This document shows, in pieces, positions 17,111-27,284 of a stretch of DNA of 34,513 bases. Origin of the DNA: Thermoplasmata archaeon (GTDB taxonomy: Archaea > Thermoplasmatota > Thermoplasmata > Thermoplasmatales > Thermoplasmataceae); assembly GCA_021799315.1 (NCBI GenBank), contig JAJZAR010000002.1, positions 1 through 34,513 on the forward strand. Direction: 5' to 3'. A program made the translations under genes and the position numbers. The notes under the pieces were generated by a model, which made no database searches, had not been told where the DNA came from, and worked only from the letters and a program-made list of their open reading frames with translations. How positions within the stretch are numbered: the first letter of the stretch is position 1; every line of letters starts with the position of its first letter.

Positions 17111-19421
17111 ATTGGCTGATGAGCCCGATATTCTTGTATCAGATAGATTAAAACTCACAGAAAGTGATGAGAAAGGTCTCATGAGGATTAATGCCACTAT
17201 GGGGCTTGGTCTTGATTTGGAAGAACTGATCAGGTTGAGGAACTACTTCAAACATATGGGCAGGGAACCGTCAGAAGTTGAGCTGCAGGCTATGGGACAG
17301 GCATGGAGCGAACATTGTTGCTATAAATCTTCCAAATTATATCTAAAAAAATACCTTTCAGGTCTCAGGACTGAATACACAGTTCTTGCAATGGAGGATG
17401 ATGCTGGTGTTGTTCAATTAGAAAATGATCTTGACTATGTTGTTAAAATGGAAAGCCATAATCATCCCAGTGCAGTGGAACCCTACGGAGGTGCCGCTAC
17501 AGGCGTTGGAGGCATTCTGAGAGATGTGCTGTGCATGGGAGCTCAGCCTGTGGGTATCATAGATTCACTTTATCTTGGTGACGGTAGTGGCAAAGTTCCG
17601 GAAGGATATCTAAATACAAGGTTCACAATAAAAAATATTGTAGGAGGGATAAGAGATTATGGAAACAGGGTTGGCATTCCCACAGTGTCAGGTTCCCTTT
17701 TCTTTGGTTCACAGTTTGATGGCATTCCTCTCGTAAATGCCGGATGCGTAGGTATAATGAAAGACCATTCTCTCAGCAGAAGCAGGGTGAGTTCCGACTC
17801 AGATATACTGGTGCTTGCAGGGGGAAAAACCGGTAGAGATGGAATTCACGGTGTAAACTTCGCATCAAGAGACTTGCAGAGTGGTGATAGTGAGAGTCGA
17901 AGGGCTGTTCAACTGGGAAATCCTATTATAAAGGAACCTCTCATAAAGGCTGTTCTGGAGGCTAATGAAAAGGGACTTATCCTGGGGATGAAAGACCTCG
18001 GTGGTGGCGGCCTTTCCAGTGCTGCTGGAGAAATGTGCCTTGCTGGTGGTTCCGGCGGAGAGATTGATCTCGGTGCAGTTATACTGAAGGAGGAAGGTAT
18101 GAGACCCTGGGAAATATGGGTCAGCGAAAGCCAGGAGAGGATGCTCATTGCAACAGATAGGGAAAAGCTTCCTGCACTTCAGAATGTATTTGAAAGTTGG
18201 GGCATTCTGAACAGTGTTATAGGCAGGGCCGTGAAAGGAAAGAGAATGAGGTTGATCTATAAAGGTGAGGAGGTGATGAATCTTTCTCTCAATTTCCTTA
18301 CATCTGGGCCAGTATATTCCAAGCCCTTCAAAAAACAGAAAAAGGAGCACACCAGGATGATCTACTTCTCAGATCCATCTTCTTTCTCCGAAGAAATAAT
18401 AAAAGTCATAAAACACCCAAACTGTGCAGGGAAGTTTCCTGTGATCCGGCAGTATGATTATACTGTTAGGGGAAACACTGTTGTGAAACCATTCACTGGG
18501 CATCCAAACATGGAAACGCATTCTGATGCTTCACTGCTAAGGGTGAGCAATGAGAGTGAGATTGGCATAGGTTTATCATCAAGTTCCTCCGTGATTGCAA
18601 ACAGCATAGATGCTTACACAGGTACATTATGGACAATGTCGCGAATTTTAAGGAACCTGCTCAGCTCTGGCTGTGTTCCCCATTCAGTGGTAGATGCGCT
18701 CAACTTTGGCAACCCTGACCATATGGAGATTATGGGTCAAATAGATGGTAGCCTCAGGGCTATTGGGGATTTTTGCAGGTACTTCAATCTGCCAGTAGTT
18801 GCGGGTAATGTTAGCCTGTATAACAATGTGGGAAATCGTGACATACCTCCGACACCCAACATTCTCATCATAGGGAAGATCCAGAATTTCAACAATTCAC
18901 GAACGTCAGAATTCAAAGAACATGGATCTATCATTTATCTTATTGGATACTCTCACTATTCTCTAAGTGGCAGTGTTTATTCTGTTATGAGGGGATCAGA
19001 GCCCTATTCTCTGGAACCTGTTAATCTGGAAGAGCTGCAGAAACTATCCAAGCTTCTGACTCAACCTTCTCTGGGCGATATTGTTCTTGCGTCACATGAT
19101 GTTTCTGAAGGTGGGTTGTCAACTGCGATTTTGGAAATGGCATTTGGTTCTTCAATTGGCTTCAAAATCGATATTGCTGATATCTCACCTGTAAGACTTC
19201 TCAATAAATTATTTTCTGAAGCAGGAAACAGATTCATCCTTGAGGTAGATAGATCAAAAGAAAGCGAATTTGAAGAAAAATTCAAGGGAGTATATCACAC
19301 AAAGATTGGCGAAACAGGAGGTAACAGAGCGATCATAGTCAATGATGCAGTCACTGTTCTCGACGAAGATATAAGCAGGCTAAGGGAATACTGGAGTACA
19401 GCATTAGATGTCCTGATGTGA
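17103..19421 (+). CDS. purL: Phosphoribosylformylglycinamidine synthase subunit PurL
   Basis: 772 aa; QAWSEHCCYKSSK, KMESHNHPSAVEPYGGAATGVGGILRD, KDLGGGGLSSAAGEM. Confidence 0.97.
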   Translation: MNRLADEPDILVSDRLKLTESDEKGLMRINATMGLGLDLEELIRLRNYFKHMGREPSEVELQAMGQAWSEHCCYKSSKLYLKKYLSGLRTEYTVLAMEDDAGVVQLENDLDYVVKMESHNHPSAVEPYGGAATGVGGILRDVLCMGAQPVGIIDSLYLGDGSGKVPEGYLNTRFTIKNIVGGIRDYGNRVGIPTVSGSLFFGSQFDGIPLVNAGCVGIMKDHSLSRSRVSSDSDILVLAGGKTGRDGIHGVNFASRDLQSGDSESRRAVQLGNPIIKEPLIKAVLEANEKGLILGMKDLGGGGLSSAAGEMCLAGGSGGEIDLGAVILKEEGMRPWEIWVSESQERMLIATDREKLPALQNVFESWGILNSVIGRAVKGKRMRLIYKGEEVMNLSLNFLTSGPVYSKPFKKQKKEHTRMIYFSDPSSFSEEIIKVIKHPNCAGKFPVIRQYDYTVRGNTVVKPFTGHPNMETHSDASLLRVSNESEIGIGLSSSSSVIANSIDAYTGTLWTMSRILRNLLSSGCVPHSVVDALNFGNPDHMEIMGQIDGSLRAIGDFCRYFNLPVVAGNVSLYNNVGNRDIPPTPNILIIGKIQNFNNSRTSEFKEHGSIIYLIGYSHYSLSGSVYSVMRGSEPYSLEPVNLEELQKLSKLLTQPSLGDIVLASHDVSEGGLSTAILEMAFGSSIGFKIDIADISPVRLLNKLFSEAGNRFILEVDRSKESEFEEKFKGVYHTKIGETGGNRAIIVNDAVTVLDEDISRLREYWSTALDVLM

Positions 19422-19430
19422 GGAATAATT

Positions 19431-19691
19431 ATGGCAGAAAGAGATCTTATAAAAAAGAGAATATATTTGGAAGAGCCGAACGTGCTAATTACTGGAAGTT
19501 ACAGATTGAATTTCAAAGAATCAAGAAGTTGCGGAATTATATCCGTATATAAAGGAAAGGAGATAACGGAAGATTCCTTTGAGGTTTATTCAGAGCTTTT
19601 AGAATGCGGGCTTGATGAAAAGGGTTTCATGGATAGGTATGAAAAGGTTCAGAATGAAATAAAAGAAGGGAAAATCGATGTCAATTTTTAG
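19431..19691 (+). CDS. Hypothetical protein downstream of purL
   Basis: 86 aa ORF, 10 nt after purL. 3' end overlaps the convergent riboflavin kinase gene by 11 nt. Confidence 0.6.
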   Translation: MAERDLIKKRIYLEEPNVLITGSYRLNFKESRSCGIISVYKGKEITEDSFEVYSELLECGLDEKGFMDRYEKVQNEIKEGKIDVNF

Positions 19692-20370
19692 ATGTGAAGT
19701 GAACAACAACCTCATCTCCATCCTGTAAGTGAAACTTTTCTCTCAGGAAATCCTGGCTGATGATTTCAAGGACATCTCTATAAACGGATCTGTAAGGAAA
19801 TATGGCTGCACAAGGAGTATCTTTTAATAAGCATTTGAACGCCTTTACGTCTCCGTAACTTCTGTCGTCAGATTCGAATCCGTTTATGAGAATACCCTCT
19901 CTGGCCTGGAGCATTCTCAGGGTCGATTCCCATTCAGGTGGTATTTTCAGGTTCAGTGTACCAGGGTAGGGTACAATACCAAGTTTCTCAGTGAATTCAA
20001 TAACATAGGGTTTCTTGGAAACATAATATCTCCCCTCTCCAAGACCGGAACTCACAATCCCCTTTATTGTTGTGTCTTCGTTTACACCCAGTATGTTGGA
20101 GAGTTCAGCCATTTCACTATAGAGAAATGCCAGACCTGACTCTGTCAGGTTTACACCATGGCTCCTACCCATGGCTTTTCTCTCAATAAGCCCACTTTTC
20201 TCAAGGCCTATGAGAATACGGGAAGCTGCCTGTTGACTGACTGAAATTAAATTCCCCAATTCTGAGGAACTCATTCGTATGAAGTTATCCCCATTTCTTG
20301 AGGCACAGATCGCCTTCAGGGCATTATACTCATCGTGGCTAACATTCGCTTTATTTCCTAGTGATACCAT
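19681..20370 (-). CDS. rbkR: RbkR: HTH regulator fused to CTP-dependent riboflavin kinase
   Basis: 229 aa; N-terminal wHTH (SSSELGNLISVSQQAASRILIGLEKSGLIERKAMGRSHGVNLTESG) and DUF120 kinase (GLGEGRYYVS, GIVPYPGTLNLKI, AAIFPYRSVYRDVLEIIS). Confidence 0.93.
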   Translation of the reverse strand: MVSLGNKANVSHDEYNALKAICASRNGDNFIRMSSSELGNLISVSQQAASRILIGLEKSGLIERKAMGRSHGVNLTESGLAFLYSEMAELSNILGVNEDTTIKGIVSSGLGEGRYYVSKKPYVIEFTEKLGIVPYPGTLNLKIPPEWESTLRMLQAREGILINGFESDDRSYGDVKAFKCLLKDTPCAAIFPYRSVYRDVLEIISQDFLREKFHLQDGDEVVVHFTSKN

Positions 20371-20723
20371 ACTATATGCCTTCCGTCCTGTACGGTGAGA
20401 ACTTTAACATTATTTATCCTTGCTCTGTTAAGTAATTCTTTATCAGAAGTAAGAAGCCCTATGCCTTTCTCCACGCAGGCATTCAGAATGCAATCATCGC
20501 CCTGTCCCTTTCCATCAACAGAAGGGAGATTTTGAAATAGGGATAAAGCAATTTTTGCATGAGGATTATTGTGGGAAAGGTGTCTTAGCTCATTGAGGAC
20601 ACAAAGGGACATTACAGGTTCTAACTGTGGAAAGGACATTCTGATTGATTCCAGTATGTCTATTCTGTTCTGAACTGCGTATATGAATGTATTAGTATCA
20701 ATGATCAGCTTAATCCTTAACAA
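20358..20723 (-). CDS. PIN-domain nuclease (Fcf1/VapC-like)
   Basis: 121 aa; IIDTNTFIYAV, NELRHLS, GDDCILNAC, LLTSDKELLNRAR. PIN acidic residues are intact. Confidence 0.85.
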   Translation of the reverse strand: MLRIKLIIDTNTFIYAVQNRIDILESIRMSFPQLEPVMSLCVLNELRHLSHNNPHAKIALSLFQNLPSVDGKGQGDDCILNACVEKGIGLLTSDKELLNRARINNVKVLTVQDGRHIVWYH

Positions 20724-21327
20724 CCTCAGCTATTGCCGTGCCTTCCTTCAGTCTCTTTATGAGAACCTTCACAGTCTGGCCCTTCTTCACACCAGGGACG
20801 ATGATGCTTGTGCCATAGAGTTTTGCTCTTCCCTCTCCAGATCTGCCAACGCTATCCACTGTGACAGTATACTTCTTATTTTCTCTTATTTCATCCCTAT
20901 CTATCATTATTTCACGAGACATATTGATTGGATGTTGTGCTCCGCATGCTTTGCAGACTATGAGGCTTGTTCTTGATTCTCTCAGGATCTCTGTATCAGG
21001 GGAATTGCACTCATAGCATCTCACGTATACGTTCAGGTATTGTTCAAGCTTGTTGTTGAAGTCCTCTTCAGAAATCTTTCTGTTGATGATAAGTCTCTTT
21101 CCGTCGACGTTAACACCTATCCCAAATTCCTTCATAAAAAATTTTGCTACATCCTTTGGGTCTCTGTTTATGATTGATGTGATATCTGTAAAGTTTCTCA
21201 CAACGGTTACCTTTCCCTCTTCCATGGTAATAGCCCTTGGAATTTTAAGTCGCTCCTGATTCACTGTGGCTTTGGAAAGTACATCAGATGCATCTGATAA
21301 CATATCTTCATAACTATTGATTGACAT
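20710..21327 (-). CDS. Translation initiation factor aIF2 subunit beta with C-terminal TRAM domain
   Basis: eIF2-beta core (TSIINRDPKDVAKFFMKEFGIGVNVDGKRLIINRK), C4 zinc finger (CYEC...CKAC), TRAM-like tail (YTVTVDSVGRSGEGRAKLYGTSIIVPGVKKGQTVKVLIKRLKEGTAIAEVV). Confidence 0.92.
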   Translation of the reverse strand: MSINSYEDMLSDASDVLSKATVNQERLKIPRAITMEEGKVTVVRNFTDITSIINRDPKDVAKFFMKEFGIGVNVDGKRLIINRKISEEDFNNKLEQYLNVYVRCYECNSPDTEILRESRTSLIVCKACGAQHPINMSREIMIDRDEIRENKKYTVTVDSVGRSGEGRAKLYGTSIIVPGVKKGQTVKVLIKRLKEGTAIAEVVKD

Positions 21328-21561
21328 GATTAAGTATCGCAAAGAGATTAATTAACATGACTTCTGATCCGAACCATCACAGAACTAGAACTCTATGATT
21401 TCAGCAGTTAAGTTAAGATATACGCATGATTAACATCACAAACATTCCTAGTAGCATTATCCATCCGGCGGCGTCATTGTTGATAAAGACACTTTTGGAA
21501 AGCGCAAAACCTGAGGCTAAATTAATGGAACTTGATGTTTCAATAAAACCCATAAAAGCGA

Positions 21562-21582
21562 TGTGTTTCACAAAATAACACA
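21562..21582. repeat. Inverted repeat TGTGTT-9 nt-AACACA
   Basis: tgtgttTCACAAAATaacaca, followed by T7 on the plus strand, in the 432-bp infB-type/ileS intergenic region. Confidence 0.3.
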
Positions 21583-21759
21583 TTTTTTTAAGGAAGGTTC
21601 GGAAACAATTGAAAATGTCTAGAGAGAAGTGGGATCGTATAATGAAGAAAACAGTTTTCATAGAAATGAATTATGAGACATGTGTGTGTCTACGTTTCCT
21701 TTTAAACCTATATTAGGTTAAATTTTTAAGTAATTTCTCATACGCTCCAAGGATAAACA

Positions 21760-24700
21760 ATGTCTTTTCCTCAAATTGGTGCTGGAAAGAAGCCGAAAGA
21801 TATAAGCAAAGATATACTGAAATATTGGGAAAGCGAGGCAATTTTTTCCAGGATTAAAGAAATGAGGAGCGAAGGAGAGGATTATAGATTTCTTGAAGGA
21901 CCTCCCACAGCCAATGGGCATCCACACGTTGGCCATGCACTCACAAGGACCATAAAGGACACGGTTCTGAGATACAAAACCATGAGAGGATACAATGTTA
22001 CCCGGAGAGACGCTGGATGGGACTGCCACGGCCTCCCTGTTGAACTGGAAGCAGAGAAAAAGTTTGGATTCAAATCAAAGGCAGACATAGAATCGTACGG
22101 TGTCGACAAATTCAATGCTTATTGCAGGGAAAGTATATTCAGGTATGTTGAGGAATGGCTGGATGTAGATAGAAACCTTGGTTTCTGGATTGATCATGAA
22201 AATGCCTACGTGACCATGAGAAATGACTACATGGAAAGTGAATGGTGGGCTCTGAAAACACTCTTTGACAGAAAGGTGCTCTACAGGGATTACAGAATAT
22301 CACCCTATTGCCCGAGATGTGGCACAACATTGAGTTCTCATGAACTATCGCAGGGTTATAAGGACACAAAGGATCTGTCAATATATGCGGATTTTATACT
22401 TGAGGATGGAAGAATAGTTGTCGCATGGACAACAACGCCCTGGACACTACCGTCAAATATGTTTCTGGCCGTAAATGAGGACATAGAATATGCCGATGTG
22501 GTTTACAATACAAAAACTTACATTGTTGCCAAAAACCTTGTGGCGAAAATATTCGTAAAGGATTATGAAATCAAACGCACCTATTTGGGAAAGGAGCTTA
22601 TTGGGCTCAAATATTCAAGGCCCATTGAATTTGTAAAGATGCCATCGAATGTGCTCAGAGTTGTTCACGGCGATCATGTGAATCTGAATGAGGGAACAGG
22701 CATAGTCCATACTGCCCCAGCCTTTGGGTCAGAGGATTTTGAAATAGGTAAGAGAGAGGGTGTTGAAATCGTAAATCCTGTGAATCTTCAGGGTAAATTC
22801 CAGTACGAAGGCCTTCCATGGAATGGTCTATCTGTTAAAGAGGCGGACATAGAAATTGTGAAATATCTAAAGGAAAAAGGTCTTGCATTAAAAAGTGAGA
22901 AGTATGAGCATTCGTATCCTTTCTGTTACAGATGCGACACACCCCTTCTCTATTACCCCATAGAAGCATGGTTTCTCAGGGTATCAGCCCATAGAAATGA
23001 ACTGTTAAAAAACAATGAGCTCGTGAACTGGGTACCTGAACACATAAAGCATGGGCGCTTTGGCAACTTCATCGAAGAGGCAAAGGATTGGAATCTCTCC
23101 CGAAATAGATATTGGGGTACCCCATTGCCAGTATGGACCTGCTCCAACGGTCATATGAAAGCCATAGGCTCACGAAAGGAATTGCAGGAAATGGGTGTAA
23201 AAGAGGTACCGGAGGATCTTCACAGGCCGTTTATCGACTTGGTTGTGTTTTCCTGCCCAGAATGTGGTGAAACTATGAAGCGAGAACCCTATGTTATTGA
23301 TACATGGTTCGATTCTGGTTCTGCAACCTACGCTGCCATTCATTATCCCTTTGAAGGCACAGAAAAACCTCAAATACCAGTATCCTTCATAACAGAGGGC
23401 ATAGATCAGACAAGGGGCTGGTTTTACACACTACACGTTATAAGTACGCTTATTTTTGACAAAAATGCGTATGAGAATGTGTTCTGTACTGAATTCATTC
23501 TGGATTCTCAGGGCAGGAAGATGAGCAAAAGCAAAGGGAATGGTGTGTTGGCGAAGGAAATGATCGACAAATTTGGTCCTGACGCATCTAGGCTCTTCTT
23601 CTATACCACAGCGCCGTGGAAGCCAAAGCCCCTGGTGGAAAAGACCGTGAAGGAGACAGAGACAAAAATCCTTGGTACGCTCATGAACATATACAGTTTC
23701 TTCGCATCCAATGCGAATCTTGATAACTTCTCCTATTCTGGACTGAAGAAATCAGGCAATGAGTTGGACACCTGGCTGGTATCAAGAGTGAATAGTACCA
23801 TAAAAGATGTCATCGTAGCCTATGATTCATACGATCTCAGCGAAGCACAAAGCATCATATCAAGATTGATAGATGAAACCTCCAATTTTTACCTGAGACT
23901 TTCACGAAGGAGGTTCTGGGAACAGAGCGATGAAAAGGACGTGGCCTATTCAACTCTGTATTATGCTCTTGAAAATATATGCAGAATGCTGGCACCCATA
24001 GCTCCCTTCACAACGGAGTTTCTATACCGATCTCTGAACGAAAAGGCGATCAGTGTTCATGCTCAGGATTTTCCATCATCTGACAAACATCTGATCCTTG
24101 AAGACCTTGAAATAAGCATGGAAAGATCCAGAGAAATTCTTGAACTGACAAGAAGGGCAAGGCAGGACGCGGATATAAAGGGCAGGCAACCTGTGAAGGA
24201 GATACTTCTATATGGAAAAAATCTGGAGGATAAACAGATAAGTCCTGTCAGGGAGGAAATGAATGCAAACAAAGTCAGAATAATAAATACATCTGAAATT
24301 CCTTCAAAGCAGGTCGTGAAGGTTGTCCTGTCCCAAGTGGCCCCCATTCTCAAGGGCAAGCTGCAATCCTTCGTTCAGTTCATCGATGATCTGAATACTT
24401 CAGGAAAGCAGGGATCCGTATCGGAAAATGAGGGCATATCCTTTGAAGGCTTTGAACTTCCTCCAGGTTCCGTTCAGATACTAGAAGAACCACTGGAAAA
24501 CTTTGTGAAGGCAACTGAAGGAGATATAACTATTTATCTGAACAAAGAGATTGATCATGAACTTGAACTTTCAGGACTGTCCAGAGAACTTATCAGAAGG
24601 ATTCAGGTTATGCGTAAGGAGATGGACCTCGATTATGATCAGAAGATAAATGTGAGAATCAGTGGCTCCTCGGAACTACTGGAAGCGGCAAAGTTCCGGG

Positions 24701-24840
24701 AACAGATTATCAAGGAAGAGACACTCTGTACCGATCTGGCAATTGAGGACGGAAGGGGGAAGTCATCCATCATTTATTCAAAGAAATCAGATTGGGACAT
24801 AGACGAGAAAAATGTTGTGATTGAGATCACTGCTGCATGA
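21760..24840 (+). CDS. ileS: Isoleucyl-tRNA synthetase
   Basis: 1026 aa; GPPTANGHPHVGHAL (HIGH), GWDCHGLPVE, KMSKSKGN (KMSKS). Confidence 0.97.
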   Translation: MSFPQIGAGKKPKDISKDILKYWESEAIFSRIKEMRSEGEDYRFLEGPPTANGHPHVGHALTRTIKDTVLRYKTMRGYNVTRRDAGWDCHGLPVELEAEKKFGFKSKADIESYGVDKFNAYCRESIFRYVEEWLDVDRNLGFWIDHENAYVTMRNDYMESEWWALKTLFDRKVLYRDYRISPYCPRCGTTLSSHELSQGYKDTKDLSIYADFILEDGRIVVAWTTTPWTLPSNMFLAVNEDIEYADVVYNTKTYIVAKNLVAKIFVKDYEIKRTYLGKELIGLKYSRPIEFVKMPSNVLRVVHGDHVNLNEGTGIVHTAPAFGSEDFEIGKREGVEIVNPVNLQGKFQYEGLPWNGLSVKEADIEIVKYLKEKGLALKSEKYEHSYPFCYRCDTPLLYYPIEAWFLRVSAHRNELLKNNELVNWVPEHIKHGRFGNFIEEAKDWNLSRNRYWGTPLPVWTCSNGHMKAIGSRKELQEMGVKEVPEDLHRPFIDLVVFSCPECGETMKREPYVIDTWFDSGSATYAAIHYPFEGTEKPQIPVSFITEGIDQTRGWFYTLHVISTLIFDKNAYENVFCTEFILDSQGRKMSKSKGNGVLAKEMIDKFGPDASRLFFYTTAPWKPKPLVEKTVKETETKILGTLMNIYSFFASNANLDNFSYSGLKKSGNELDTWLVSRVNSTIKDVIVAYDSYDLSEAQSIISRLIDETSNFYLRLSRRRFWEQSDEKDVAYSTLYYALENICRMLAPIAPFTTEFLYRSLNEKAISVHAQDFPSSDKHLILEDLEISMERSREILELTRRARQDADIKGRQPVKEILLYGKNLEDKQISPVREEMNANKVRIINTSEIPSKQVVKVVLSQVAPILKGKLQSFVQFIDDLNTSGKQGSVSENEGISFEGFELPPGSVQILEEPLENFVKATEGDITIYLNKEIDHELELSGLSRELIRRIQVMRKEMDLDYDQKINVRISGSSELLEAAKFREQIIKEETLCTDLAIEDGRGKSSIIYSKKSDWDIDEKNVVIEITAA

Positions 24841-25798
24841 TGCCCTTCTTAAGGTGCTCCCATCCGCGGTGTTCTATCTTTTCCCATTGCTCTCCATTGA
24901 ATATCATATTATCTCCCTCCCATGTATCTCCGATATAACTCACAGCTATACCCTCATCTTCCATTTTTTTTGAGAATTTCCCATAATCGTCGTTATCAAT
25001 GGTGAACAGTAATTCATAATCTCCTCCATAATTGAAGGCAATATCTCTCGGGGAACATCCAACCACATTGGCCACTTCCTTCACGGATTCGTCCAGCTTA
25101 ACATCCATTTCTGAGATTCTGAATCCAATTCCATAGTCCATTTTCATCTGTGAGAGGCACCCATACAAACCATCAGAAATATCCATCATAAATTTTGCTC
25201 CACTTGAACCGATTGCCATACCCTCTGATATCCTAGCCTTAATATCCAGCATTCTTCTGGAATTCTCCCTTGTATCCATCCCATGAGAATAAGCCACATA
25301 AGCTGCACCAGTTTTACCCAATGTTCCTGTGCTGCACAGTATCTGATGTGGCTTTATTTCAGACCTCAATCTTGTCAATTTTTTCTTCTGATAGCCCATG
25401 CACATTCCAGAAAAGACATTTGTATCGGATTCCTTTGTATCTCCTCCTGCATATTCCAAATCATATTCTTTAAGGGTTTTCGACATTCCGTTTACAAATT
25501 CCTCAACGTATTCCTCATGGAGATCTCCTCTTATGTTGAATGCTGCCATAAATGTCTGCGGAATGCCACCCATGGCCGCTATATCACTTAAGTTTACCAT
25601 AGCAAAAAATCTTCCTGCTTCAGAGGCTGTAGCTCCCACTGGAATGTGAGTTTTTTCATTGATGGAGTCCATGGTGATCAGTTCGTAGGAATCTCCCCTA
25701 TCCACAAGAGAACAATCATCTGGCTTCTGCTTGATATTGCCCACTTTCCTTATCATGTTTATGATGTTCCGTTCTCCTGACTGATCTATTTCGTTCAA
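24827..25798 (-). CDS. thiL: Thiamine-monophosphate kinase
   Basis: 323 aa; SEAGRFFAMVNLSDIAAMGGIP, GGDTKESD, MDISDGLYGCL, NYGGDYELLFT. Confidence 0.94.
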   Translation of the reverse strand: MNEIDQSGERNIINMIRKVGNIKQKPDDCSLVDRGDSYELITMDSINEKTHIPVGATASEAGRFFAMVNLSDIAAMGGIPQTFMAAFNIRGDLHEEYVEEFVNGMSKTLKEYDLEYAGGDTKESDTNVFSGMCMGYQKKKLTRLRSEIKPHQILCSTGTLGKTGAAYVAYSHGMDTRENSRRMLDIKARISEGMAIGSSGAKFMMDISDGLYGCLSQMKMDYGIGFRISEMDVKLDESVKEVANVVGCSPRDIAFNYGGDYELLFTIDNDDYGKFSKKMEDEGIAVSYIGDTWEGDNMIFNGEQWEKIEHRGWEHLKKGIMQQ

Positions 25799-26853
25799 AT
25801 CTGCACAGCTCCTGTTGACATCTTTCGCAGAAAAGAATCAGTATTGTACTGTACAGGAAGTCCAGACTCAAGACGAAGGTGAGCCTCATACAATGACCGA
25901 TCCTGTGAATTGTAATACCTTTCCAGATCAGTGAAATTCTGTTCAAGTGATGATTTGAATATGAGCTTTACAAGTTCACCATCTCTATTGTCATTATGGG
26001 ATCCTCTCTCCCGATCTCCGCCTGTTGGATATGATAGAACTTCAGTACCAGAGTTTCTTGTATCCAGAAGAACACGGCATATGCTGTACAGCCATGGCGG
26101 TCTGTAGAGACCCTGCTTCCACAATTTTTCAACGAGAGTATTCTTTTGAATATTCATTGGGTTGACCGAAACATCCTTTGAATATGGTGCACAATCGTTC
26201 ACAGATTTTATAGCATCTTGCACAGCTTCCTCCTCTGGCATGAAAGGAGGTTTGAGGAGTAGATAGGATCTCAGTTCAAGATCATTCCTGTTCACAACAT
26301 CAGCTGCAGCTTTGAACTTCGAAAAGGTTGACCCCTTATTCACGCTCTTTTTTATCACTTCATCATCTGTGCTTTCGACACCAATGGCTATTCTTACACC
26401 AATCCCATAATTCTTCAATGATTTCATTGTTTCACTGGTGACATATTCAGTTCTTGACTCCACAAGCAAGTATTCTATTCTGTCACTCATTTTCTTAAGA
26501 AAATATTCATATGCTTCTAAAGGCATCTCTCTTCGATCCAGAAAACTTCCTGACGTGAACACTTTAAGAATTTTTGTCCTCTCCATGAATTCGTATGCTC
26601 TGTCAATCTGTTTCTTAAGGTCATCAACAGTTACTCTGGTATTGACATCATTGAAGTATCCGCACATGGAGCAGGAACTGAAGTCGTACCATGAGCAGCC
26701 TCTTGTCCTGAAAATAACCACAGCGGTTTCTTCGGGTTTACCTCTCAGTCTGTCCATTTCGTTCCACATGGATACCGGTCTGCTGCCATCGGTATCTCTT
26801 TCCCTGGATGGCATGAGGCTCTTCACCTTCAGGGCCAGATTTCTATCGATCAT
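25795..26853 (-). CDS. Archaeosine biosynthesis radical SAM protein (RaSEA)
   Basis: 352 aa; RTRGCSWYDFSSCSMCGYFNDV, KVFTSGSFLDRREMP, LLVESRTEYVT, IGVESTDDEVIKKSVNKG. Overlaps thiL by 4 nt. Confidence 0.9.
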   Translation of the reverse strand: MIDRNLALKVKSLMPSRERDTDGSRPVSMWNEMDRLRGKPEETAVVIFRTRGCSWYDFSSCSMCGYFNDVNTRVTVDDLKKQIDRAYEFMERTKILKVFTSGSFLDRREMPLEAYEYFLKKMSDRIEYLLVESRTEYVTSETMKSLKNYGIGVRIAIGVESTDDEVIKKSVNKGSTFSKFKAAADVVNRNDLELRSYLLLKPPFMPEEEAVQDAIKSVNDCAPYSKDVSVNPMNIQKNTLVEKLWKQGLYRPPWLYSICRVLLDTRNSGTEVLSYPTGGDRERGSHNDNRDGELVKLIFKSSLEQNFTDLERYYNSQDRSLYEAHLRLESGLPVQYNTDSFLRKMSTGAVQI

Positions 26854-26966
26854 GTATCTCCATGTTAAGGAATAAGATAATGTTTATGCCAGAATGGTCA
26901 AATACACTATCAAAGGTATGAAATTCAAATAGTTAACATTATTAAATCCTTAGTCATACAGGAACA

Positions 26967-27203
26967 ATGGGAAGCATTAGACCACAATATGTGAAGAAGA
27001 TAGCAGTTGATCTTGTTAGCCACAATCCTGAACTGTTTACCGAAAACTTTCACACAAACAAAGAATTGCTCAGAAATGTCGTAACTGGAGCCTCGAAGAA
27101 GGACTTCAATGAAATATCAGGTTATGCAACAAGATATGTCATAAAAAGAAGACACAGAGCTGAGAAAGAAGCAGAATTTACTGGAGAAACAGTAGTAGAA
27201 TAA
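26967..27203 (+). CDS. rps17e: Ribosomal protein S17e
   Basis: 78 aa; MGSIRPQYVKKIAVDLVSHNPELFTENFHTNKELL..SGYATRYVIKRR. Confidence 0.94.
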   Translation: MGSIRPQYVKKIAVDLVSHNPELFTENFHTNKELLRNVVTGASKKDFNEISGYATRYVIKRRHRAEKEAEFTGETVVE

Positions 27204-27284
27204 ATTAAAGAAGGGCTGTGACGTTAGCCCAAAAAATGCCTCCCATGGCCGATGACGTCTGAAATCTATTGAGGACGGTATCGC

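Noticed and set aside
17865-18350. 161-aa antisense ORF inside purL
   Set aside because: Entirely antisense to a clear PurL coding region; other antisense ORFs in the track (e.g. 3901..4323, 32556..32924, 24063..24359) rejected for the same reason.
21413-21661. 82-aa minus-strand ORF as a SecG/Sec61-beta gene
   Set aside because: Has one C-terminal hydrophobic helix but I could not match the conserved Sec61-beta residues; kept only as a weak possible small peptide.
27213-27230. GGGCT-8nt-AGCCC hairpin after rps17e as a terminator
   Set aside because: Followed by A-run rather than T-run on the sense strand; short stem. May be incidental.
27249-27263. Possible C/D-box (GATGACGTCTGA) sRNA upstream of the Ehr-like operon
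   Set aside because: C- and D-like boxes are only 3 nt apart with no second box pair or terminal stem; not a convincing C/D sRNA.
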